NCBI GenBank assembly: GCA_009775375.1
Contig: VSPO01000024.1
Location: forward strand, 1 to 33,191
Direction of reading: 5' to 3'
Length of the DNA stretch: 33,191 nucleotides
Origin: Muribaculaceae bacterium
GTDB lineage: Bacteria; Bacteroidota; Bacteroidia; Bacteroidales; Muribaculaceae
The notes below the pieces were generated by a model. It saw nothing but the letters and a program-made list of their open reading frames with translations. It was not told where the DNA came from and did not search any database. A program made the position numbers and the translations under genes. Below, one piece after another: positions 25,321 to 31,692 of the stretch (positions are counted from its first letter, which is position 1; every line of letters begins with the position of its first letter).

Positions 25321-27234
25321 ATGAAAATCATCATGAATAAATACTATATATCCGCCTTCGCGGCAGGTCTCCTATTTTTAGGGGCCTGCAGCGACGACGA
25401 TGAGATCTGCTATCCCGAAGGACAAGGCATCGTGATCGAGATGCCCCAAGCCAAGGAAGTCGGGGGAACCCACGCCTCTTTCGCCTCTATCTTCCACATG
25501 AAAGGCGACGCCCACTACACGAAAGCCGGCTACGTCGTCAGCGAGACGGAAAATCCCACCATCTATGGCAGCGTCTACGATGCTACCATCTCCGGCGACA
25601 CTATCAAGGCGGCGATATCCGGCCTTGCGCCCGACCGCGAATACCACGTCCGCGCCTTCATGAATGAATATAAAGGCAAGGTGGTGTATTCACAGGAAAT
25701 AATCGTTAAGACAGGGGAAGGCACCATCGAGGAGGCTCTTGCCAACTACAAGGGGCCACAATACGTGGATTATTACGTCGACATTACCGGATGGGGCAAC
25801 CGTAATCAATGGAATCTTGCAAACGTCCACGATCCTTCTGTGGTGAAGGCCGCCGACGGCTACTATTACATGTACCAGACCGACGCCTCCTACGGCAACG
25901 CCCACGTCGAAGGAGGCCATTTCCATGGACGTCGCTCAAAGGACCTCGTCAATTGGGAATATCTCGGCGGTACGATGCCGACGCTGCCGGATTGGATCGT
26001 GCCCAAGCTCAACGAAATCCGCAAATCGATGGGACTTCCCGACGCGGCTCCCGACGTGAACGCTTTCGGATATTGGGCCCCGAGCGTGGTGAAGGTCAAC
26101 GACAATCTCTATCGCATGTATTATTCAATCGTTGTCCCCGGTCTCCTCAACGGCGAGAACACTTGGAGCGAACGTGCCTTCATCGGAATGATGGAGAATG
26201 CCGACCCCGCCAACAACGAAGGCTGGGAAGACAAGGGCTACGTAATAACCAACGCCTCCGACCGCGGCCTGAATTTCAATGTCTCCCCCACCGACTGGGG
26301 ACACTGCTACTACAAGTTTAACGCTATCGACCCCTCTGCCATCATCACCGAGAGCGGCGAACATTGGCTGATCTATGGCTCATGGCACAGCGGCATTGCC
26401 GCCGTGAAGCTCGACCCCTCGACAGGAAAGACAGCCGCCGAACTCGGCAACCCATTCGGCAACACTGCCGACATCGCTCCTTATGGCAAACTAATCGCAA
26501 CCAGGCAGAAAGGCAACCGCTGGCAGGGCTCGGAAGGGCCGGAGGTGGTATATCGCGACGGCTATTATTATCTTTTCCTCGCCTACGACGAGCTTGCACA
26601 TGCCTACAACACCCGTGTGGTGCGCTCGAAGAATATCGAAGGCCCCTATCTCGACATCAACGGCACGGACGTGACCAACAACGGCGGCACGGCCCTTCCG
26701 GTAGTCACGCATCCCTACAAGTTCAACAATTCCCCCGGCTGGGAGGGATTCTCCCATTGCGCCGTCTTCAACGACGGAGAGGGCAACTGGTTTTATGCCT
26801 CGCAGGCTCGTTTCCCCGACAACTACGATGGCAACCCCTACAGCAACGCCATCATGATGGGCCACGTGCGCAGCATCGTCTGGACAAAAGAGGGCTGGCC
26901 TCTCGTGATGCCGGAGCGTTACGGCGCCGTGCCGCAAGTGCCGGTCTCGGAAGAGGAGCTTATCGGGGAATGGGAGCATATCGACCTCAGCTATTCTTTC
27001 GCAAAGATGAAAGAGTCGTCGGCAATGGTCTTCTCTGCCGAACACAAGGTGGCGGAAGGGACGTGGAAAGACGCCGACTGGAGCTACGATCCCTCGACGC
27101 AGATTCTGACTGCCAACGGAGTGGAACTTTACGTCAGACGTGAATGCGACTGGGAAGACCCCGCAAGAAGAGCCACGATTGTTTATGTCGGCGTGACCGG
27201 ACAGAAGACTTATTGGGGCAAAAAGAAACTATGA
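25321..27234 (+). CDS. Surface GH43 endo-arabinanase lipoprotein
   Basis: This is a predicted arabinan endo-1,5-alpha-L-arabinosidase of glycoside hydrolase family 43. A lipoprotein signal ends LGAC with Cys23, followed by SDDDE, which resembles the surface-export signal of Bacteroidetes lipoproteins. Residues about 40-135 form a small beta domain with fibronectin/Ig character. The five-bladed propeller follows with the three expected acidic residues: Asp171 in NVHDPSVV (base), Asp337 in NAIDPSAI and Glu408 in SEGPEVVYRDGYYYLF (acid). WAPSVVKVNDNLYRMYYS and IYGSWHSGIAAVKL are typical of endo-acting arabinanases. A C-terminal beta-barrel-like domain (about 540-637) is also common in these. An ATG at 25333 is an alternative start. 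The last codons overlap the next gene by ATGA. Exact subfamily is not assignable by eye. Confidence 0.88.
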   Translation: MKIIMNKYYISAFAAGLLFLGACSDDDEICYPEGQGIVIEMPQAKEVGGTHASFASIFHMKGDAHYTKAGYVVSETENPTIYGSVYDATISGDTIKAAISGLAPDREYHVRAFMNEYKGKVVYSQEIIVKTGEGTIEEALANYKGPQYVDYYVDITGWGNRNQWNLANVHDPSVVKAADGYYYMYQTDASYGNAHVEGGHFHGRRSKDLVNWEYLGGTMPTLPDWIVPKLNEIRKSMGLPDAAPDVNAFGYWAPSVVKVNDNLYRMYYSIVVPGLLNGENTWSERAFIGMMENADPANNEGWEDKGYVITNASDRGLNFNVSPTDWGHCYYKFNAIDPSAIITESGEHWLIYGSWHSGIAAVKLDPSTGKTAAELGNPFGNTADIAPYGKLIATRQKGNRWQGSEGPEVVYRDGYYYLFLAYDELAHAYNTRVVRSKNIEGPYLDINGTDVTNNGGTALPVVTHPYKFNNSPGWEGFSHCAVFNDGEGNWFYASQARFPDNYDGNPYSNAIMMGHVRSIVWTKEGWPLVMPERYGAVPQVPVSEEELIGEWEHIDLSYSFAKMKESSAMVFSAEHKVAEGTWKDADWSYDPSTQILTANGVELYVRRECDWEDPARRATIVYVGVTGQKTYWGKKKL

Positions 27235-28286
27235 AGCATGCAGAAATCATGATAAGACTTAAGAGCATATTCTGGGCTACGCTTTTTCTCGCTTTCTCCC
27301 TCCCCGTTTTTGGAGCGATGCCCAAAAGACCGGTGCATCGTTTCGATTCGGTCTATCCGGACGTCCACGACCCTGTCATGGCTTTCGACGACGGAAAATA
27401 CTACATCTTCTCCACTGGTATGGGCGTGGGGATGATGTCGTCGTCCGACCTTAAGACATGGAAACCGGGTCCTGCCCCTCTCGACCCGATTCCCTCATGG
27501 GCCATGAAACCCGTGCCGGCTTATAAGGGACATACATGGGCTCCCGACATAATCAAGGTGGGCGACGATTGGTATCTCTACTACAGTTGCTCCACTTTCG
27601 GCAAGAACATCTCCGTTATCGGCGTGGCCACCAACAAGTCGCTGGATCCTGACAGCCCGGATTATAAATGGGTGGACTTAGGACAGGTCATAAGATCCGT
27701 TCCGGGGGAAAACGACTGGAATGCCATCGACCCCAATATAATCTTCGACGAGAAAGGGAATCCCTGGATGACGTTCGGCTCTTTCTGGGACGGCATTCAG
27801 CTTGTCAGGCTGGAGAAAGACATGAAGACACCAGTGGGCCAACCGCAGACAATCTCGCGGCGGATGAAATCCGCCGACACGCCGTATCTTCAGGAGAAGG
27901 CCAACGATAATGCCGTAGAGGCTCCGTTTATCGTCCATCACGATGGCTATTATTATCTCTTCGTCAGCTTCGATTATTGCTGCAAGGGTCTCGACAGCAC
28001 CTACCGCACCGTCGTAGGGCGAAGCAAGGATATTGCCGGGCCATATGTCGACAAAGAGGGCGAGGCAATGACGGAGGGGGGAGGCTCCCCTTTGGTAGGT
28101 CCCGGCGATCGATATGCCGGGATAGGCCATTGCAGTGTCTATGATCTCGGAGGGAAATGGTATTTCTTGGCTCATGCCTACGACAAGAGTCTGCGCGGAG
28201 CCAGCAAGCTGTACGTGCGTGAATTGCATTGGAAAGATGGATGGCCTGAACTGACAGGCGAACAAATATGCGGCCCACGGCGTTAG
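27231..28286 (+). CDS. Periplasmic GH43 endo-1,5-alpha-L-arabinanase
   Basis: This 351-residue enzyme, from the ATG overlapping the previous stop, carries a signal peptide (SIFWATLFLAFSLPVFGAMP) without a lipoprotein Cys, so it should be periplasmic. It is a near single-domain GH43 protein. Catalytic residues are Asp47 (VHDPVM), Asp167 (NAIDPNI) and Glu230 (AVEAPFI). GHTWAPDIIKVGDDWYLYYS, TFGSFWDGIQLVRL, FVSFDYCCKGLDSTYRTVVG and GIGHCSVY are hallmarks of the arabinan endo-1,5-alpha-L-arabinosidases (GH43 subfamily 5 type, by motif). It would shorten imported arabino-oligosaccharides and so also make ligands for the HTCS sensor. Another in-frame ATG at 27249 (MIRLKSIF) is possible. The longer open frame back to 27144 overlaps the preceding gene and is unlikely. 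A strong terminator follows. Confidence 0.9.
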   Translation: MKHAEIMIRLKSIFWATLFLAFSLPVFGAMPKRPVHRFDSVYPDVHDPVMAFDDGKYYIFSTGMGVGMMSSSDLKTWKPGPAPLDPIPSWAMKPVPAYKGHTWAPDIIKVGDDWYLYYSCSTFGKNISVIGVATNKSLDPDSPDYKWVDLGQVIRSVPGENDWNAIDPNIIFDEKGNPWMTFGSFWDGIQLVRLEKDMKTPVGQPQTISRRMKSADTPYLQEKANDNAVEAPFIVHHDGYYYLFVSFDYCCKGLDSTYRTVVGRSKDIAGPYVDKEGEAMTEGGGSPLVGPGDRYAGIGHCSVYDLGGKWYFLAHAYDKSLRGASKLYVRELHWKDGWPELTGEQICGPRR

Positions 28287-28307
28287 GACTATGCCGACCG
28301 TCGCGAC

Positions 28308-28342
28308 AAGGGCGCGCCTGTTGCAGGCGCGCCTTTGGTTTT
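28308..28342 (+). terminator. Intrinsic terminator ending the PUL operon
   Basis: A GC-rich 12-bp stem with one G-T pair, AAGGGCGCGCCT (28308-28319) against AGGCGCGCCTTT (28325-28336), is followed by GGTTTTTA. It lies 21 bases after the last GH43 gene. Confidence 0.88.
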
Positions 28343-28401
28343 TATATTCGCGTCCGGATCGTAAATGCAATACAGTATATCACGACTAAAACAAATAGAT
28401 T

Positions 28402-28767
28402 ATGGAAAACAAAGAGAAGCTTTACATCATCAGCTTCGGCAATTCAAGCCAGTATCGCATGATGTACGACGGCTCGAAAGAGCAGCTGGAGAAATCCCCG
28501 CGAATGAGTGCCCTCAAGAATGAGCTTATAGAGTTCATCAAAGACAAAGTGCCGATGGGAAGTCACGCCGAACGCTATGCCACGCCGGAAATCCACGAAG
28601 TGGAGAATCGCGACGCCGCAAAATATGCCGACTATATCGATTTCGATTCGGTGGCCGTGGAAGACATCAAAAAAACGCTTTTAAGAGATGTGGAAAACAT
28701 GCTCGAACAAAAGCAGATGGACAGCAACGCCCCCTACGGCAACATCTCCACCCACATCAAGTCATAA
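28402..28767 (+). CDS. Hypothetical small acidic protein
   Basis: This 121-residue protein has no signal peptide or membrane segment, and I do not recognise it. It starts MENKEKLYIISFGNSSQYRMMYDG, has a charged helical middle (ALKNELIEFIKDKVPMGSHAERYATPE) and an acidic region (YADYIDFDSVAVEDIKKTLLRDVENML), and ends HIKS. Codon use is like the PUL genes and unlike the AT-rich genes further right, so it looks like a genuine, vertically inherited gene. It has its own downstream stem-loop and is separated from the PUL by a terminator, so it is probably transcribed alone. No promoter consensus was found in the 60 bases upstream. Confidence 0.7.
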   Translation: MENKEKLYIISFGNSSQYRMMYDGSKEQLEKSPRMSALKNELIEFIKDKVPMGSHAERYATPEIHEVENRDAAKYADYIDFDSVAVEDIKKTLLRDVENMLEQKQMDSNAPYGNISTHIKS

Positions 28768-28808
28768 TCCGGATAAATTCATTATCAGGCAAAAAACAAA
28801 CCCCGACC

Positions 28809-28859
28809 AATGCTGTAAAAGCAGGGCAGGCCTCCGAGCATGCCCTGCTTTATAGCATT
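28809..28859 (+). terminator. Stem-loop terminator after the hypothetical gene
   Basis: AGCAGGGCA (28820-28828) pairs with TGCCCTGCT (28841-28849). The stem extends outward through AATGCTGTAAA against TTTATAGCATT. It lacks a clean T-run but lies 40 bases after the stop. Confidence 0.6.
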
Positions 28860-29011
28860 GCCATCTCCGCGTCGGTCATCATGCTGTATCTTGACCGGGC
28901 CTCAAACTCCTTAAAGCGTGCCTGCAAGTACCCAAAACCCACCGCCGGATGGCATTAATGTGCCACGGCCAAGGGCCGTGGTCCCCCTGCCGACCAAACC
29001 CCAAATCAACC

Positions 29012-29179
29012 ATAAGTAAGTGTTCAGATTATTCCTATACATGGATTGCCAATATGAGGGTCGGGATTTCGATTTGGGATGATGGCGTGATGGGGTTCCA
29101 TCATAACTGAATCACGGATTGAAATCCAGCGCTCAGATTGGATAAGACATGTATAGGAATAATCTGTACACTTACTTAT
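29012..29179. mobile_element. 168-bp palindromic MITE-like element
   Basis: The outer arms of 32 bases (29012-29043 and 29148-29179) are inverted copies with a single mismatch. They begin ATAAGTAAGTGT and reach CCTATACATG. The inner 104 bases also fold back on themselves, though less exactly: CCAATATGAG against the reverse of CTCAGATTGG, GGATTTC against GAAATCC, ATGATGG against CCATCAT. The whole unit could form one long hairpin. No transposase is encoded. No clear target duplication is visible at the ends. It lies next to a truncated gene. Confidence 0.6.
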
Positions 29180-29206
29180 CATATCAAATCCCTCCAAATT
29201 TTTTAG

Positions 29207-29578
29207 CACGTAAATACTTTTCAAGTTACGCACTTGCGAAACTTGAATAATTTCAATTTATTTGCGCAATATTCCCCAATGGCATATAGCCTCGTATCAA
29301 AAACAAAATCCTCGATATATACAAGATTTACTTTATCCTGGAAAATTGTCGGAAATCTTTCTCTTCAGGCAGGTGCGGAGAATCCTCTTTTTTGCAGGCA
29401 AAGGGATATTACATGGACATCCAACCCTAATTATAGCTCCTATTCCACGTTTCTCAACAGGGGAATGAAACCCTACATATTTATCGGGGCAACATTCTAT
29501 TTTTCCAATAAAATTAAGAGTTCACGAAGAAACAAAAAGGACCTTAATGTCTCTGACGAAGGCTACGACAAGATGTAG
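29207..29578 (+). pseudogene. C-terminal remnant of an outer-membrane beta-barrel protein
   Basis: The frame is open from just after a stop (29204) to the TAG at 29578, but there is no proper start codon before an internal ATG at 29282. The text YTRFTLSWKI-GNLSLQAGAENPL and later RGMKPYIFIGATFYFSNK has the alternating pattern and closing strand typical of the end of outer-membrane beta-barrel/TonB-receptor-like proteins. Only about 115 residues of a protein usually several hundred long remain. The last 20 or so residues, after the final strand (KIKSSRRNKKDLNVSDEG), form a basic and acidic tail. The palindromic element lies about 27 bases upstream and may mark where the 5' part was lost. Family assignment is by pattern, not by close recognition. 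Confidence 0.5.
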
Positions 29579-29671
29579 AGATTTCCATCTCCTCCCTTCT
29601 TGTTTGCCGTCGCGAAGTTTTTAAGGAAAGCACTTACCAATATGCTCTATTGCGGAAGGACATACGTAACT

Positions 29672-30361
29672 TCATTTGTTCATCCATAAGGAAGCGAATT
29701 CATCGGCTTCCCTTTCTTTTTCGGGATTTTTGTAGCCGTAGTTCACGTTTTCAATAAAAATGTCTTTCTTGCCATGCATCAGGATATGGCCTATCTCATG
29801 GAATAAAGTGCGCCAGAAATCAGCATCGCTTTCAAACTTCTTTGAGAGTTGAATACATGGCACGCCATAGATGTATCTTGCACAACCCTTTACAGGGGCT
29901 GATGAAAGTGTATCAGTAAAAATAAGCTTAATTACGACTTTTCCGAGCAGGGAAGCCAATATCTCGTCACGATTGCCAATTCCGGATTTTCTGATCTCTG
30001 AAATCTCATTCAGAATTTCCCTAAGTAGTTTGGCTGTGTATTTTGTCTCTACAGATATTTCCCCGGCCTGTATCTCGCCTTGCCGCAACCAGGCAGAAAG
30101 AGCGTAAGGATTGCATGCCTCAGCGAGGGTAATGCTGAAAGATACGCGAAGACGCTGATTGAGATAGAAATCTTCCCATCCCTTTGGCGAGCTTACCGCA
30201 AAGAATGTGCATAAAGTATCGACAATATTCTTTGCGTCGCCTTGAGCGTCGGTTATATCTGACAACCAACCGAGTCTTGAAATTTCCTCATAGGGAAATT
30301 TCTTAGCCCATTGCAGGCCCTCTTTGAGGGATTTCTCTCTCTTTCTACGAGCCAAGAATTA
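29672..30361 (-). pseudogene. ImmA/IrrE-type metallopeptidase, N-terminal HTH missing
   Basis: The 227-residue frame has the zinc-peptidase motif HEIGH (His186, Glu187) in FWRTLFHEIGHILMHGK, followed by EREADEFASLW, as in ImmA/IrrE proteins. The region before it (KGWEDFYL, ACNPYALSAWLRQGEIQA, YTAKLLREILNEI) matches the middle of the longer XRE-ImmA (HigA-like antitoxin plus peptidase) proteins. In those, an XRE-type helix-turn-helix of about 90 residues comes first; here it is absent. A TAA stop lies two codons before the first usable codon, a TTG at 30355, and no start ATG is available. Directly upstream, on the same strand, lies the cut-off end of a deacetylase frame. I infer a deletion that removed the 5' part. 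If translated from the TTG, the peptidase domain alone could still be made. Confidence 0.6.
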
Positions 30362-30362
30362 G

Positions 30363-30477
30363 TCATAGCTTTTTTGAAGGCGGAGCCACAAGCAAATAAT
30401 GGTCAAGGTCGCCGTCGTCGAAAGTAAAGCTGATTGCCGCCCGCCGATTGTCTTTATATTTGGTGATGAAGGCCCTT
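30363..30477 (-). pseudogene. Fragment of polysaccharide deacetylase (NodB/CE4) domain
   Basis: In the frame shifted by one base from the esterase above it, the minus strand reads AFITKYKDNRRAAISFTFDD and then GDLDHYLLVAPPSKKL before a TGA. SFTFDDG is motif 1 of CE4 polysaccharide deacetylases, containing the catalytic base and a metal-binding Asp, and APxLKKL is the usual continuation. Removing one base from the AAAAGGG run (30471-30480, as CCCTTTT on the plus strand) would join this to the end of the esterase. The rest of the deacetylase (motifs 2-5) is absent, cut where the ImmA remnant begins. Confidence 0.55.
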
Positions 30478-31251
30478 TTCCGTCTGCGGCAACATGGCGT
30501 CGGCATATCTGCGTTCGAGTTCCCGCTGCGCGTTCCTGCCGAAATGAGGATCGCGTTCATTGTCGCGATAGCGACGGTGAAGCCTGAAACTGCTGGCATA
30601 ACGGCAGTTTTTCACCTTTCGGCATATTTCAGGAATCACAGAATCGTTGAACGAACGAATATCCTCCTTAGGAGCCCATCCCCATTGCCCTATTTGACCC
30701 ACAACGACAGGCACATCCGGCATCGCCAACGAGTCGCGGAGAGCGTCGATCATTACATTAAACTTCCCGGCATAGTCCTTCGTACGTTTCTGAACGTCGG
30801 TCTCTCCTTGATGCCATAGAATGCCTTGCAGTTTTCCATATTTCATGGCCTGTCTGGCGCGTCTTACAGCCTCCTTAAAGAATCCGTGTTTGTCGCCGAG
30901 CATCCACTGCGAGATGGCGGCCCCCCCTTTGGCATTCGCCACGATCAGCACGGGTCTGCCCGTGCGTGAATGCATAAGGCATGAAAACTCATTCCCCGGG
31001 GCATATCCCTGCAACTGAATATCCTTCCTGATGGATGAATAGCGATTGATCGGAGGAACTGCCTCTATGGGATTGCCTATACTGTCGAGAAGCCACACCC
31101 CCTCGATGGCGGTCGTGGTGTCCGACTCAAGGAATTCACCTCTGCCGGCCATGTTCGACTGTCCTATAAGCAAATATACATCGAAATCCTTCTCCGCAGC
31201 ATACAATCCGACAGAAATGCAAAGAAACAAATATAAAACTAAAGCTCTCAT
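30454..31251 (-). CDS. Secreted SASA-type carbohydrate O-acetylesterase
   Basis: This 265-residue protein belongs to the SGNH/SASA group (sialate or xylan O-acetylesterase like, CE6-type motifs). A signal peptide MRALVLYLFLCISVGLYAAE sends it to the periplasm or beyond. The nucleophile Ser lies in IGQSNMAGRG (about 29-38). NAKGGAAISQW supplies the oxyanion Gly region, GILWHQGETD the next block, and RDPHFGRNAQRELERRYA the catalytic Asp-x-His (DPHF) near 240. The catalytic set is complete, so the esterase could still work. After RRYADAMLPQTEK the frame shifts and ends, while a deacetylase domain continues in the other frame. The ancestor was probably a fused esterase-deacetylase acting on acetylated glycans. 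It is monocistronic and unrelated in orientation to the arabinan operon. Confidence 0.8.
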   Translation of the reverse strand: MRALVLYLFLCISVGLYAAEKDFDVYLLIGQSNMAGRGEFLESDTTTAIEGVWLLDSIGNPIEAVPPINRYSSIRKDIQLQGYAPGNEFSCLMHSRTGRPVLIVANAKGGAAISQWMLGDKHGFFKEAVRRARQAMKYGKLQGILWHQGETDVQKRTKDYAGKFNVMIDALRDSLAMPDVPVVVGQIGQWGWAPKEDIRSFNDSVIPEICRKVKNCRYASSFRLHRRYRDNERDPHFGRNAQRELERRYADAMLPQTEKGLHHQI

Positions 31252-31327
31252 AGAATCATTTTATAGGTTAATAAAGGAGTTTTCCACCCGACAGCGACTT
31301 CAGTATCTATCGGTCGCCATTGCTCCG

Positions 31328-31335
31328 CAAAGATA
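31328..31335 (-). promoter_or_regulatory. -7 box for the esterase gene
   Basis: On the minus strand TATCTTTGC fits TAnnTTTGY, giving a leader of about 70 bases before the ATG at 31251. No TTTG is present at the -33 distance. Confidence 0.45.
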
Positions 31336-31530
31336 TGAAATTCCCTCCTATTCTGATTGCTAAAAATCGTCCATCAATGGAGATTTTTAATCAAATCACT
31401 ATTATTTTCCCCTATTAGTCCAAAATTATCCTCCACGAGCCCTAAAATATGATTGACTCCATCTCGACACTCGCAATGCTTTCCTCAGTCTTCAGCAAAT
31501 CTATCACCACAGTATAATCCGAGTCAATTT

Positions 31531-31621
31531 TCTACATTTCATACATCAATTCGTCTACATTTCATACATCAAATCATCTACATTTCATACATCAAATCAT
31601 CTACATTTACATTTCATACAT
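31531..31621 (+). repeat. 23-bp tandem repeat array, about 3.9 copies
   Basis: Units start at 31531, 31554, 31577 and 31600, each beginning TCTACATTTCATACATCAA. The second and third are identical over 23 bases. The first differs in its last bases (TTCG), and the fourth has a six-base internal duplication (ACATTT) and is truncated. The array ends 15 bases before the -33 box of the ATPase gene. Confidence 0.85.
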
Positions 31622-31635
31622 TGCCTTCATAACAT

Positions 31636-31666
31636 TTTGTTTATCTGAATATTTTAATTATCTTAG
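31636..31666 (+). promoter_or_regulatory. Promoter of the AAA/DUF4143 ATPase gene
   Basis: TTTG (31636-31639), a 19-bp spacer and TATCTTAG (31659-31666) match the Bacteroidetes consensus except for one base in the -7 box. The predicted start near 31673 leaves a 20-base leader before the ATG at 31693. Confidence 0.5.
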
Positions 31667-31692
31667 CAGTCTGATTAATCTACTTTTCCGAT

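Larger units (their letters stand above)
28768..29206. other. Non-coding accessory stretch with hairpins
   Basis: These 439 bases carry the terminator above, a perfect 8-bp hairpin CCACGGCC-aag-GGCCGTGG (28963-28981) and the 168-bp palindromic element (29012-29179). A short minus-strand frame (about 28862-28963) reads AVGFGYLQARFKEFEARSRY and onward to a stop. It has protein-like composition and may be the tail of a lost gene. Confidence 0.5.
31252..31692. other. AT-rich divergent region with tandem repeats
   Basis: This 441-base gap separates the esterase (minus) from the ATPase gene (plus). It contains the esterase -7 box, the 23-bp tandem repeats (31531-31621) and the ATPase promoter. I see no gene in it. 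Confidence 0.6.

Noticed and set aside
26364..27143. A 259-codon plus-strand frame overlapping the GH43 lipoprotein.
   Set aside because: Extremely Arg-rich, low-complexity translation of the shifted frame of a verified GH43 domain.
28862..28963. A minus-strand frame reading AVGFGYLQARFKEFEARSRY and onward to a stop, possibly the tail of a nuclease/transposase-like protein.
   Set aside because: Only about 34 codons after a stop, no recognisable motif and partly overlapped by a terminator hairpin; mentioned only within the non-coding entry.
31531..31621. CRISPR array as an explanation for the 23-bp repeats.
   Set aside because: Units are directly adjacent with no spacers, and no cas gene is nearby.
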